Positions 7,990-18,538 of a DNA stretch of 64,000 nucleotides are shown here, one piece after another. This DNA is from an alpha proteobacterium BAL199 (GTDB lineage Bacteria; Pseudomonadota; Alphaproteobacteria; Thalassobaculales; Thalassobaculaceae). Position numbers and translations under genes: made by a program. Every line of letters starts with the position of its first letter. Position 1 is the stretch's first letter. The notes under the pieces are model-generated. The model made no database searches. It was not told the DNA's origin and saw only the letters and a list, made by a program, of their open reading frames with translations. Location of the stretch: contig ABHC01000001.1 in NCBI GenBank assembly GCA_000171835.1, positions 372,001 through 436,000 of the forward strand. The letters run 5' to 3'.

Positions 7990-8868
7990 TCAAGCGTCAA
8001 TGAAGGCGGTGCCGTTGGGTTCCGCAATCACCCGGTTCTCGATGTGGCCGAGCCCGTCGATCTCCACCCGCACCACATCGCCCGGCTGCAGGTAGCGCTT
8101 CGGCGTGAAACCCTCGCCGACACCCGGCGGGGTTCCGGTGGTGATGACATCGCCGGGCTCCAACGTTACCGCCTGACTGAGCAGCGCGATCAGGTCGGCG
8201 CAAGTGAATGTCATTTCGGCAGTGGAGGAGTTCTGCCGGACCTCGCCGTTCACCATGGTACGCACCGCCAAGGTCTGGGGGTCCGGCACTGCGTCGGCGG
8301 TGGTCATCCACGGGCCGAACGGGCCGTGAGTGTCAAAGCTCTTCGGGATCACCACCTGCGGGGTCAGGGTCACCCACTCCCGCACCGTCAGGTCGTTGAC
8401 GACGACGTAGCCGGCCACGACCTCGAGCGCCCGTTGCTTCGGCACATGCCGGCAGCGCCGACCGATCACCAGACCAAGCTCGCCTTCGTAGTCGAGCGAG
8501 TCCGATACCCGCGGGCGGTGCACCGGGTCGTATGGGCCGTTGATGCAGCTCGACATCTTGGCGAAGGTCGAGGGGAAGGTGGGCGTCTTGGCGCCGATCT
8601 CTTTGATGTGGTCGGCGTAGTTCAGGCCGACTGCCAGGAACTTCCCGGGGCGCGGCACCGGCGCCTCCAGGCGAACCTCGGACAGCGGTCGGCGCGGCGC
8701 GGTGGCCAGCGCCTTGTCCAGGGCCTTCCGGCCCACCGCACCCAGTTTCAGAAATGCCGTCATGTCGGTTGGGAACATCGGATCGACCGCCGAGACGTCG
8801 GCGATTCGAGCGTCCTCGATGACGCCGATCCGGGTTCGGCCGCCTTCGGTGAAGGTTGCGAGCTTCAT
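7990..8868 (-). CDS. Fumarylacetoacetate hydrolase-family protein (292 aa)
   Basis: AGGAGGG lies just before the ATG. The small N-terminal domain (about 1-70) is followed by the FAH fold, which begins at PGKFLAVGLNYADH (about 83-96). The metal-binding acidic residues can be seen in DYEGELGLVIG (about 125-136) and VNDLTVREW (about 157). The end, TGTPPGVGEGF, is the family's conserved loop. FAH-family enzymes cleave C-C bonds or decarboxylate/isomerise 2-oxo-acid intermediates such as acylpyruvates and oxaloacetate, using Mg2+ or Mn2+. It lies 13 bases after the SHGG-motif gene and 28 before the barrel protein, so the three are one operon. Confidence 0.9.
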   Translation of the reverse strand: MKLATFTEGGRTRIGVIEDARIADVSAVDPMFPTDMTAFLKLGAVGRKALDKALATAPRRPLSEVRLEAPVPRPGKFLAVGLNYADHIKEIGAKTPTFPSTFAKMSSCINGPYDPVHRPRVSDSLDYEGELGLVIGRRCRHVPKQRALEVVAGYVVVNDLTVREWVTLTPQVVIPKSFDTHGPFGPWMTTADAVPDPQTLAVRTMVNGEVRQNSSTAEMTFTCADLIALLSQAVTLEPGDVITTGTPPGVGEGFTPKRYLQPGDVVRVEIDGLGHIENRVIAEPNGTAFIDA

Positions 8869-8881
8869 AGTCCGACCCTCC

Positions 8882-9691
8882 TCAGGCGATCAGCTTGGCG
8901 CAGAAATCCTTGAGCGTCATGCCCTCGGTTCCACCAAGGCGCCGTGCGGTGTCGTTGACCCGGCTGAGCACGCCGTCGTCGTAGCTCGAGCGCGCATCGC
9001 CGATCCGGGCGCTGGTGGCCGTGACGGTTCCTGCGGCAATCCCGCGTTCGTCGAGCGCCGGCAGCCGGCTGAAGCCGCCGCCATCGGCACCCCCTCCGGC
9101 GTCGTTGAAGAACGCGGCATGGCCATCGATCTTCAATGCCGCAGCCTTCTCATTCCCCAGGATGCCGCCGTGCGAGCCGGACACGATGACCTGGCCGACA
9201 TCGCCCGGCCCGACCAACGAGATCGAGTCGACCAGCAGAACGCGCCGGCCGTTCGGTCCGGCCGGTAGTTCCGTTCGCGCCTCGGTGTAGGCCGGCACCG
9301 GTCGGGTCGAGAGCGCTGCCCGGGTCATCGCGTCGGCGGCCGCCGAGCAACTCATGCCAGGATGAACGCCAAGGGCGGTTGCCGTCCGGTTCGCGGTAGA
9401 GATAACGCCGCGCGCCACCATGTCGCCGCCGTTGCCGATCCGGGCCGACATGGTGTCGATCGCGGCATACGGAATGCCAAGTTCGTCGCAGTACGCGCCG
9501 CCGCCGATGCCGGCCTTGTCCTTGCCGATACCAGCATCGTTCAGGATTACGCCGCGAACGCCAGCCTTCACGGCGCAATACGCGGCATATATTCCACCAT
9601 GCGAACCGGCGACCAGTACCGCGCCTTTCCAGGCCTCGGTCGGCCGCGTCACGGTATCGGCGGCAATTACGCCGGCTGGCGTTTCGCCCAT
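8882..9691 (-). CDS. Uncharacterised protein with two SHGG/NDAG/SARIG repeats (269 aa)
   Basis: GGGAGG precedes the ATG. The protein has a clear internal duplication: SHGG at 30-33 and 173-176, NDAG at 51-54 and 196-199, SARIG at 82-86 and 227-231. The spacing is nearly constant within each half, and each half ends with a GVIS/GVLS stretch and an Asn. Small residues dominate and there is no signal peptide. Conserved Ser-His-Gly-Gly and Asn-Asp-Ala-Gly blocks look like active-site or ligand loops, with the two halves forming a pseudo-dimer. I do not recognise a characterised family. It is the first gene of the operon with the FAH-family enzyme, so a step in the same catabolic route is likely. 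Confidence 0.7.
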   Translation of the reverse strand: MGETPAGVIAADTVTRPTEAWKGAVLVAGSHGGIYAAYCAVKAGVRGVILNDAGIGKDKAGIGGGAYCDELGIPYAAIDTMSARIGNGGDMVARGVISTANRTATALGVHPGMSCSAAADAMTRAALSTRPVPAYTEARTELPAGPNGRRVLLVDSISLVGPGDVGQVIVSGSHGGILGNEKAAALKIDGHAAFFNDAGGGADGGGFSRLPALDERGIAAGTVTATSARIGDARSSYDDGVLSRVNDTARRLGGTEGMTLKDFCAKLIA

Positions 9692-9926
9692 GGCATCCTC
9701 CCGGAGAGCGGGGCCGACCGAACGGCGGCCCAGGACTTTTCGCTATCCTGACGGGCGGCGCGGGGTCGGTCCAGGGGTAACGGTCGCGGGGCCGCTCCCG
9801 GCGCCCGACGGCCTCGCTGATCGGGTGGGTGCCGCAGATGAGTTGCAGTTCCTCGGGGTTGCAGCGCACCGCCCCGGCAGCTACGGCAACGGCGAGCGCC
9901 AACCACCCGGCGCCTGGCCTCTCGCG
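9692..9926. other. Intergenic stretch between queF and the SHGG operon, no supported gene
   Basis: These 235 bases are GC-rich, and the frames that run through them on both strands continue into the neighbouring genes as shadows. The promoter of the minus-strand SHGG operon must lie here, with the end of the queF operon upstream of it. I see no clear hairpin followed by T residues and no recognisable RNA gene. Confidence 0.4.
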
Positions 9927-10394
9927 TCACGGCCGTCCGCGGTAGATCGGCACATCCTGCGGCGGGATCCACAGCCCGCGCGGCGGCTCGCCCGACTGGT
10001 AGAACACGTCGATCGGCATGCCGCCGCGCGGATACCAATAGCCGCCGATGCGCAGCCACTTCGGCGCCATCAGCGCTTCCAGCCGCTTGGCGATGTCGAC
10101 CGTACAGCCTTCGTGGAAGGCGCCGTGGTTGCGGAATGATCCAAGATAGAGCTTTAACGACTTGCTCTCGACCAACCAGCCGTCGGGCACGTAGTCGATC
10201 ATCAGGAACGCAAAATCGGGCTGACCGGTCACCGGGCACAGCGAGGTGAACTCCGGCGCGGTGAACCGGACCACGTAGTCGGTTCCGGCGTGCGGGTTCG
10301 CGACCTTCTCCAGCACCGCGGTCTCCGGGGAGTCCGGCATCCGGGTTTCGCCGCCGAGCTGGGTGAGAGTGCGGTAGATGGTTTCATCGGTCAT
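9927..10394 (-). CDS. queF: NADPH-dependent 7-cyano-7-deazaguanine reductase QueF
   Basis: QueF reduces preQ0 to preQ1, the last small-molecule step of queuosine synthesis, in the cytoplasm. I start at ATG 10394, which overlaps the queG stop (ATGA) and follows GGGAG. The 155-aa length fits the short unimodular form. The catalytic Cys53 lies in [10 protein letters not shown] with the partner Asp60, and the signature ESKSLK (76-81) and [10 protein letters not shown] (86-95) supply the NADPH- and substrate-binding residues. It is the last gene of the queuosine operon. Confidence 0.95.
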   Translation of the reverse strand: MTDETIYRTLTQLGGETRMPDSPETAVLEKVANPHAGTDYVVRFTAPEFTSLCPVTGQPDFAFLMIDYVPDGWLVESKSLKLYLGSFRNHGAFHEGCTVDIAKRLEALMAPKWLRIGGYWYPRGGMPIDVFYQSGEPPRGLWIPPQDVPIYRGRP

Positions 10395-11509
10395 GCTGGA
10401 TCTCCCAGAGCGAGGCGCCACTCGGCGCGGACGTCGTCGTCGGTTTCGGAATCGGCCCGGGCGGCGTTCCGGTGCAGTGCGCCAGACGACAGCCGGGCCA
10501 GCGCCCAGATCGCTATGCCACGGACCAACGGGCTGGCGTCGTCGAGCCGTCGTTCCACGACCGCAACGGCCGAACTGTCGCCGGAGTTTCCAAGCGCAAT
10601 CAGGACGTTGCGCACGAACCGGTCGCGCCCGGTGCGCTTGATCGGCGATCCGGCGAAATACGCTCGGAACGCCGCGTCATCGAGTTCGGCCAGATCGGCC
10701 AGCAGTGGCAGGGTCAGGTCGTCGCGCGGCACGAAAGCCAGCTCTTGCGTGGCAGTCGCGAATTTGTTCCACGGGCAAACCGCCAGGCAGTCGTCGCAGC
10801 CGTAGATCCGGTTGCCCATGGCGACCCGGAATTCCACCGGAATCGAACCTTTGTGCTCGATCGTCAGGTAGCTGATGCAGCGCCGGGCATCCAGCGTGTA
10901 CGGCGTTGGGAACGCGGCCGTTGGGCAGATATCGAGGCATTGCCGACAGGTGCCGCAGTGGTCGACCTCGGCCGCGTCGGCAGGCAGTTCCAGGGTGGTG
11001 AATACTTCGCCGAGAAACAGCCAGGATCCGAAGCCGCGGCTGACCAGATTGGTATGCTTACCCTGCCATCCGATCCCGGCGCGCGCCGCCAGCGGCTTCT
11101 CCATCACCGGCGCAGTATCGACGAACACCTTCACCTCGGCGCCCAGGTCGCTGTGAATCCAGCGTGCCAGCCGTTTGAGGCGTTTTTTCAGCAGGTCGTG
11201 ATAGTCCTTGTTGCGCGCATACACGGCAACCGCGCCGCGGTCCCGCCGCTCTAGATCGTCGAGCGGATCGTGGGCCGGGCCGTAGTTGGCGGCGCAGACA
11301 ATCACGCTGCGCGCCTCGGGCCACAACACCGCCGGGTCTCGCCGCCGATCCAGCTTGTCGGCCATCCAGGCCATCTCGCCGTGTTCGCCGCCGCCGACGA
11401 AAGCGTCCATGCGAGCCTGCTCGCGGCCGCCGATCACCGCGGGCGCAATGCCGACCGCATCGAACCCTAGGGCGAGGGCTTCGGCCTTGATTTGGGTAGA
11501 AAAGGTCAT
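10391..11509 (-). CDS. queG: Epoxyqueuosine reductase QueG
   Basis: QueG reduces epoxyqueuosine to queuosine in tRNA, with cobalamin and two [4Fe-4S] clusters. The protein is 372 aa. The cluster ligands are visible as [12 protein letters not shown] (Cys185, 188, 191, 195) and CDDCLAVCP (Cys238, 241, 245), with a further Cys211. [13 protein letters not shown] (about 127-138) carries the catalytic Asp131. The C-terminal third ([15 protein letters not shown] and onward) is a HEAT-like repeat known from this family. It overlaps queF by 4 bases and lies 28 bases behind the 177-aa unknown gene. Confidence 0.95.
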   Translation of the reverse strand: MTFSTQIKAEALALGFDAVGIAPAVIGGREQARMDAFVGGGEHGEMAWMADKLDRRRDPAVLWPEARSVIVCAANYGPAHDPLDDLERRDRGAVAVYARNKDYHDLLKKRLKRLARWIHSDLGAEVKVFVDTAPVMEKPLAARAGIGWQGKHTNLVSRGFGSWLFLGEVFTTLELPADAAEVDHCGTCRQCLDICPTAAFPTPYTLDARRCISYLTIEHKGSIPVEFRVAMGNRIYGCDDCLAVCPWNKFATATQELAFVPRDDLTLPLLADLAELDDAAFRAYFAGSPIKRTGRDRFVRNVLIALGNSGDSSAVAVVERRLDDASPLVRGIAIWALARLSSGALHRNAARADSETDDDVRAEWRLALGDPA

Positions 11510-11537
11510 GACCGGCCTTGGGGGCGCAACGCGCTCG

Positions 11538-12071
11538 TCAGGGTGAGAACAGCAGGTCGATCTGCTTCTGGTCGAGGCGGAACACGGTGCCGTTGATCAC
11601 CGCGCCGATGCGCTCCTGAATCTCCCGGATGTCCTTCATCAGTTCCGTGACCTTGGCGCGCAACGCGTCCTCGCCCAGGACCCCGGCGGTCTGGCTCAGT
11701 TCGGTGACAGCGCGAAGGATCAAGGTGTCGGCCGCCGATACCAACTCCTCGAACGCCTCAATGTATTCCTTCGGTGCGTTCTTGTAGGCCCAGATCGCCA
11801 GATCCTTGTCCGAGAATACGCTGGCGGCGAAGTGTTCGATGTACGAGGCGGGCTGCCATTCGACCGCCTCCTCGATGATCTCCGGCATGTCCGGAACCAT
11901 CTCCAAAATCATGACCACCTCGTTGAAATGATTGAGATAGTCGGTGGCCAGAAGAGATGTGGCATTGATGTTGGTGCCGCGCACCAGCAGGCGGTAAGTC
12001 TTCGTCAGCCGGAACCTGTCGTCCATGCCCGGGCTCGGCGATGTTGTCCCATCCATCCCGGTTTCTGACAT
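11538..12071 (-). CDS. Unknown helical protein inside the queuosine operon (177 aa)
   Basis: The start ATG 12071 keeps a full ribosome-binding site, TTAGGAG, part of which is the IS target duplication. The sequence is mostly helical, with no signal peptide, membrane span or cysteine cluster. Notable stretches are [19 protein letters not shown] (about 47-65), [17 protein letters not shown] and a C-terminal amphipathic helix ([16 protein letters not shown]). I recognise no characterised family. Before the IS1182 insertion it stood 34 bases after tgt and 28 before queG, the spacing of an operon gene, so a role tied to queuosine or tRNA is possible but unproven. Confidence 0.7.
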   Translation of the reverse strand: MSETGMDGTTSPSPGMDDRFRLTKTYRLLVRGTNINATSLLATDYLNHFNEVVMILEMVPDMPEIIEEAVEWQPASYIEHFAASVFSDKDLAIWAYKNAPKEYIEAFEELVSAADTLILRAVTELSQTAGVLGEDALRAKVTELMKDIREIQERIGAVINGTVFRLDQKQIDLLFSP

Positions 12072-12083
12072 AGATTCTCCTAA

Positions 12084-13660
12084 GAGCCTGTTGCTGAATG
12101 AGTCTGGCTTGACGGCATGAAGCAGCTATCCGGTGATTTTGCCCTCAGACGGCATTTTTCTTGTCCAATTGCTTCAGTTCAAGAGCCATTTTCCACCCTT
12201 TCTTCCTCTGCGGACGGACTCCGAGTGTAGTTTTTTGATGTTGTGGGCGGCGCAGTGCAGGTTCCATTCACCCTGGGTCTCCTGCTCCCCGCGCATCATG
12301 AATCCGTCTGCGCCCTGGGTCTCCTTCATTTGCCCGAACACCGGTTCCACGGTCTGGCCGCGCAGCCGGTAAAGTTTTCGGCCCCGTTGGGTCAGGAGCT
12401 TACGCTCCATCTGGTCACGGGCACTCATGTCCCTGGGTATACGGCCCCGGGGTGGTGGAGCATCACGCATCGCCTTGCGCTGCTTCCAATCCTTAGTGGT
12501 GGCGATCAGGTATTCGCATTCCGCTGTTTCCGTGGCCGCGTTCTCGTCAGACCAATAGCCCGCGTCAAACAGGCCAACCCCCAGCACCGCCTCGTCGCCG
12601 GTCACCGCCTCCATCATCGTCAGGGTCCGGGCAATCATCGGGGCCAGTTGGCGAACGTCGTTGGCCTGGTTCGTCACATCGGTGGCGAGGATGATCTGGT
12701 CCGCCGTCACCACCGCCTGGGCATTGTACCCCTGGAGATATCCCTTGCGGCTCTTCATGATCCGGCTGTCCGGGTCGCTCACGTTGGCCTTGGCCTCTTC
12801 CTTGACAACCGCCTCGGCTGTCTTCGGCTTCCGCCCGCGTTTGGCTTTTCCGTTCGCCTTTTCCTCGGCAATCCGGGCGTTGATCTTCTCCTGCTGCTCG
12901 ACCCGTTGATGGTCGGCTTCGCGCAAGAGACGTTCATGACAGGAGCGAAGACGGGACAGCCGATCTGACGGCTTCCTCAGCCCGACGGGAACATCGTCAC
13001 CTCGGCCCTCCCCGAACATCCCGTCCTCGGCGGCATCGATCGCCTCGGCCTCCGACAGCATGGCGGCAACCTCCGCCTCCAGGGACTTCGAGGTCTGGTT
13101 CGCCGCAAGCGACGCATTTGCCTTCACCTTGGTCCCATCCAGCGCCACCACGCCCAACCGCACCAGCCCCGCCGCATGACACAGCTTCAGGACCTCCACG
13201 AACAGGGTCTCCAGGTCGCCCCGGTGCCGCTTGCGGAACCGCGCTATCACGCTGTGGTCGGGAACCTCGGCGCACACGATCGTCCGAAACCCAGCATCCC
13301 GCACGCACAGGCGCTCGATCTTGCGGCTTGAGCGTTGCCCGTTCGCATACGCATAAACAAGGAGACTAACCATCATCCTCGGCGCGAACGGTGGCGCTCC
13401 CGACCCACGCTTCCGGTAGTGCGTCTCGAATGCCGATAGATCCATCAAACCCACGGCATCCAGAAGAAGGTGCACGAGGTCTGTGTCCGGAACCCAATCC
13501 GCCATGTCCACCGGCAGAAGAAACCGCTGCCTACGATCTGGTTCTCGGTAAAAATTTGCCATCTCCCCCCCCTTCAAATTGCCTCTCCCAACGGAATCAG
13601 GACCCCGTCAGTGGGTCAAGCGGAGATCGTCGGTGGAACCGGTGATTCTGCAACAGCCTC
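12084..13660 (-). mobile_element. IS1182-family insertion sequence splitting the queuosine operon
   Basis: The element is 1577 bp. Its ends are inverted repeats beginning GAG(C/G)CTGTTGC(T/A)GAAT at 12084 and, complemented, at 13660, with about 14 of the first 16 positions identical. The flanking CTAA (12080-12083 and 13661-13664) is a likely 4-bp target repeat. A single intact transposase gene on the minus strand fills it. It lies between tgt and the 177-aa gene, 12 bp upstream of the latter's start codon, and is oriented with the operon. Confidence 0.88.
12174..13562 (-). CDS. IS1182-family transposase (462 aa)
   Basis: I start at ATG 13562 (MANFYREPDRRQ), the usual beginning of this family; five more codons are open upstream. 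The N-terminal DUF772-type domain runs to about residue 120 (HYRKRGSGAPPFAPRMMVSL, then DHSVIARFRKRH). The DDE catalytic core has VVALDGTKVKANAS (first Asp, about 145), VGLFDAGYWSDENA (second Asp) and a C-terminal EPVFGQMKETQGADGFMMRG with the Glu. A Lys/Glu-rich coil (residues about 215-260) separates the parts, as is common in IS1182. The frame is intact. Confidence 0.94.
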   Translation of the reverse strand: MANFYREPDRRQRFLLPVDMADWVPDTDLVHLLLDAVGLMDLSAFETHYRKRGSGAPPFAPRMMVSLLVYAYANGQRSSRKIERLCVRDAGFRTIVCAEVPDHSVIARFRKRHRGDLETLFVEVLKLCHAAGLVRLGVVALDGTKVKANASLAANQTSKSLEAEVAAMLSEAEAIDAAEDGMFGEGRGDDVPVGLRKPSDRLSRLRSCHERLLREADHQRVEQQEKINARIAEEKANGKAKRGRKPKTAEAVVKEEAKANVSDPDSRIMKSRKGYLQGYNAQAVVTADQIILATDVTNQANDVRQLAPMIARTLTMMEAVTGDEAVLGVGLFDAGYWSDENAATETAECEYLIATTKDWKQRKAMRDAPPPRGRIPRDMSARDQMERKLLTQRGRKLYRLRGQTVEPVFGQMKETQGADGFMMRGEQETQGEWNLHCAAHNIKKLHSESVRRGRKGGKWLLN

Positions 13661-13686
13661 CTAACGAATCCCAAACGCCGCTTGGG

Positions 13687-15857
<2,171 letters not shown>

Positions 15858-15873
15858 CAGGAACCGGGCCGCA

Positions 15874-16431
15874 TCAGACCCGAGTGGTCTCCGACTGGCG
15901 CCACGCTACCGGCAGAGCCGCGAGTACCGCCCGGAACGGTGCCAGCAGCACGGCTGCCATTGCCAGCTTGGCGGCATAGTCGCCGAGCGCCCAGGTCATC
16001 CACGGTAGGGTGGTGAAGGCGAAGGCGGCGGTAAAGAACACTGCGGTGTCCAGCGCTGAGGCGATCAGCGACGACACGATCGGGGCCTTCCACCAGGACT
16101 GCCGGCGCAGCCGATCGAAGATCCAGATGTCGAGCAACTGGGCCAGCAGGAACGCCGAGCCCGATGCCAAGGCAATCCGCAGGTCGGCGAACACGATCGA
16201 CAGCACCACGCCGACAGCGAAGCCGACATAGACGACCCGACGGGCCGGGCTGGCACCGAGAATCCGGTTGGTCAGGTCTTTGACCAGGAAGGCGAGCGGA
16301 TAGGTCAGCGCACCCCAGGTCAGCCAGTCATTGATCGGATAGCCGACCGCGATGTTCGAGACCAGAACCACCAGGCCCATGGCAAGGGCGCCGGCAATCA
16401 ACGCGTTGCGCTCCATGGCGTGCGTGCGCAT
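15874..16431 (-). CDS. yhhQ: YhhQ/VUT-family queuosine-precursor transporter
   Basis: This is a 185-aa membrane protein with about six spans. It shows the VUT (DUF165) pattern: [31 protein letters not shown] (split by short loops, residues 26-56), [12 protein letters not shown], a central [19 protein letters not shown], and [16 protein letters not shown] before a final [12 protein letters not shown]. YhhQ proteins import preQ0, preQ1 or queuine. GGAGG stands 6 bases before the first ATG. Heading the queA-tgt operon, it would feed the pathway with scavenged precursor beside the QueF step. Confidence 0.92.
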   Translation of the reverse strand: MRTHAMERNALIAGALAMGLVVLVSNIAVGYPINDWLTWGALTYPLAFLVKDLTNRILGASPARRVVYVGFAVGVVLSIVFADLRIALASGSAFLLAQLLDIWIFDRLRRQSWWKAPIVSSLIASALDTAVFFTAAFAFTTLPWMTWALGDYAAKLAMAAVLLAPFRAVLAALPVAWRQSETTRV

Positions 16432-16520
16432 CGCCGTCCTCCACGAAATTCGGAAAAGCGGGCGCGTGATACAGCCGACAGGCCGGAATGTCGAGAAACG
16501 ATCGCCGTCGGTGCCGCAGC

Positions 16521-16916
16521 CTACTTCGGAAACTTGCCGTCCAGCACCGTCCAGATTTCATGAGGCTTCAGGTCCTGGACGGTGACGATGCGCTGCTTGT
16601 CGCGCTCCAGGATGGTCAGCAGGGTGCCGCAGTTCTTCTGTCCGATCGTGACGTCATACCAGCCGGCCCGCTTGATGCCGCCTTCGTCGCTCGCGAGCTG
16701 AGGTGGGCCGAGTTCGTCTCGGGCGTCGGCCACGCTCCATCCCTCGACCTCGTCGCCGAGATCGCGCAGCGACACCCCGCGCGTGGTCTCTCCGCACGGT
16801 TCGCGCGGTTCAGCCCCATAGGGGGCCAGCCGGGCGAGCTCGGCTCGGTTGGGCCCGCAACCCGTGAGTAGGCCGGCAAGTACCAGCACGGCGACGGTCA
16901 GGCGAATGGTCGGCAT
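16521..16916 (-). CDS. Small predicted lipoprotein (131 aa)
   Basis: GGAGA precedes the ATG. A signal peptide ends with the lipobox LAGLLTGC, so the mature protein is anchored by Cys20. The body is about 110 residues, with one pair of Cys (EPCGETT and QKNCGTLL) that could form a disulfide in the periplasm, and a C-terminal acidic/basic helix. It lies 89 bases upstream of yhhQ in the same direction, and no shared function is apparent. I do not recognise the family; secretion and lipidation are well supported. Confidence 0.7.
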   Translation of the reverse strand: MPTIRLTVAVLVLAGLLTGCGPNRAELARLAPYGAEPREPCGETTRGVSLRDLGDEVEGWSVADARDELGPPQLASDEGGIKRAGWYDVTIGQKNCGTLLTILERDKQRIVTVQDLKPHEIWTVLDGKFPK

Positions 16917-17077
16917 CGTCGATCTCCGTTTGTCGGCGGCGTTCCGGTGATCAGCACTGAAGCGCGTCAGTTTGTTCTAAGCAAGTATCAGGCCGATTTT
17001 GACGGTTGTGCGGCAGCGGGTTAACGGCGCGCCCCTCCTGTGGCATCAACAGCGACCGCTGGACGCTGAAAGCTCAT

Positions 17078-18538
17078 ATGCCGAATCCTATCCCCTCGAC
17101 CGTCACCGCTGCTTTCCGGCTCTATCAGGCGGCGCGGTCGGACGCCGCATTCGCCGCGTTGGAGGAAGCCGGCGACGCCGCGCTGGGGCATGCGGCCGGG
17201 CAACTGCTGCTCGGCGCCCTCCTACTTGATCGTAGTGATCTAAGACGGGCCGCCGGCGCGTTTCGGCGAGCCGTTCTCCTGGATCCTGGTTTCGGTCGCG
17301 CCTGCGTCAACGCGTCGGTGGTGTTGCGGCGCCTGAACCGATTGGAACCAGCACGGAGGGCTGCTGACTGGTCGGTGTGCGTCGACCCGGTCGGCCACGC
17401 CGCCCGCAATGCCCGGTCGGCGGTGCTGCTTGATCTTGATCGGCCTGCCCAGGCACAGGTCGATGCCGACACTGTCTTGGCCAGCGCTCCGGATGATGCC
17501 GAAGCGCTGCTCAATCGGGGCGTCGCCTTGCAGCGCCTCGGGCGCTTTAACGACGCTAAAGCGACGCTTGACGCGGCTGTGAGTTGCCGACCACGTGATC
17601 CAGCTGCCCATCACGCCAGGGCCTATCTGCGGCTGCTGCAGGGCGATCTGCCGGATGGCTGGATTGAGCGGGAGGCTCGTTGGGCGCTGCCTGGTCACGC
17701 GCCATTACCGCGCTTGGCGGAGGTGCCGCTCTGGGCCGGAGAGCCGCTTCCCGGTCGAACCATCGCGGTGTTCGGTGACGAGGGTCGTGGCGACATGATC
17801 CAGTACGTCCGGTTTCTGCGCCAGCCACCGTTCGATCAGGCGCGTGTCGTCCTGAGCGCGCCGTCCTACATGGTGCGGCTGTTTGCCGGGGCGCTGCCGG
17901 CCGCCGACGTCATTGCGTCACCTCCGGCGGGGCCAGTTGACTACCAGATTCCGCTGTCGCGCATTCCCAGCGTGCTCGGCACGGACCTCGGCACGATCCC
18001 CGCGCAGGTTCCCTACCTACCGGTCGAATCCGAGCGGGTGGCGCGCTGGCGCTCCCTGATCGGTGATCACGGACTGCGCATCGCGATATGTTGGCAGGGT
18101 AATCCCGGCACGCCGGTCGATCGCGGCCGGTCGATTCCGCTGGCAAGCTTCGCACCGCTGGCCGCCGTACCGGGGGTGCGACTGATCGCGTTGCAGGCGC
18201 GCCACGGTGTCGACCAGTTGGCCAACCTGCCGGCCGGCATGACGGTGGAAGTGCTCGGCCCCGACTACGACCGCGGCCCGGATTCGTTTGTCGATCCGGC
18301 GGCGGTCGCCCAGGCGGTGGACCTGGTGATCAGTTCCGACACCGCGCTCGCGCATCTGGCCGGTGCGCTCGGCCGACCGGTCTGGCTGGCGTTGCGCCGG
18401 GTTCCCGATTTCCGCTGGCTGCTCGATCGCGACGACAGCCCCTGGTACCCGACGATGCGGCTGTTTCGTCAGCGCAGTGAAGGCGACTGGGGTGAGTTGA
18501 TCGGTCGGATGGTCGAGGCCTTGCGGGACTATCGCTAA
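17078..18538 (+). CDS. TPR protein with a C-terminal glycosyltransferase-9-like domain (486 aa)
   Basis: I use ATG 17078 (MPNPIPSTV). A longer frame begins at 17006 but has no better ribosome-binding site. The first 190 residues are tetratricopeptide repeats (GQLLLGALLLDRSDLRRAAGAF and LLNRGVALQRLGRFNDA are clear units). The rest resembles the heptosyltransferase/GT9-like domain often attached to TPRs: VFGDEGRGDMIQYVRFL, RIAICWQGNP, SIPLASFAPL and DLVISSDTALAHLAGALGRPVWLAL, with the Ser-Asp-Thr-Ala-x-x-H motif. No signal peptide or membrane span is seen. Such proteins are thought to act in protein or surface glycosylation; the substrate here is unknown. Its stop overlaps the convergent NDH-2-like gene by 4 bases. 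Confidence 0.75.
   Translation: MPNPIPSTVTAAFRLYQAARSDAAFAALEEAGDAALGHAAGQLLLGALLLDRSDLRRAAGAFRRAVLLDPGFGRACVNASVVLRRLNRLEPARRAADWSVCVDPVGHAARNARSAVLLDLDRPAQAQVDADTVLASAPDDAEALLNRGVALQRLGRFNDAKATLDAAVSCRPRDPAAHHARAYLRLLQGDLPDGWIEREARWALPGHAPLPRLAEVPLWAGEPLPGRTIAVFGDEGRGDMIQYVRFLRQPPFDQARVVLSAPSYMVRLFAGALPAADVIASPPAGPVDYQIPLSRIPSVLGTDLGTIPAQVPYLPVESERVARWRSLIGDHGLRIAICWQGNPGTPVDRGRSIPLASFAPLAAVPGVRLIALQARHGVDQLANLPAGMTVEVLGPDYDRGPDSFVDPAAVAQAVDLVISSDTALAHLAGALGRPVWLALRRVPDFRWLLDRDDSPWYPTMRLFRQRSEGDWGELIGRMVEALRDYR

Noticed and set aside
16432-16520. preQ1 riboswitch upstream of yhhQ
   Set aside because: No preQ1-I or -II consensus (C-rich loop with an A-rich tail) can be found; the region is plain GC-rich spacer.
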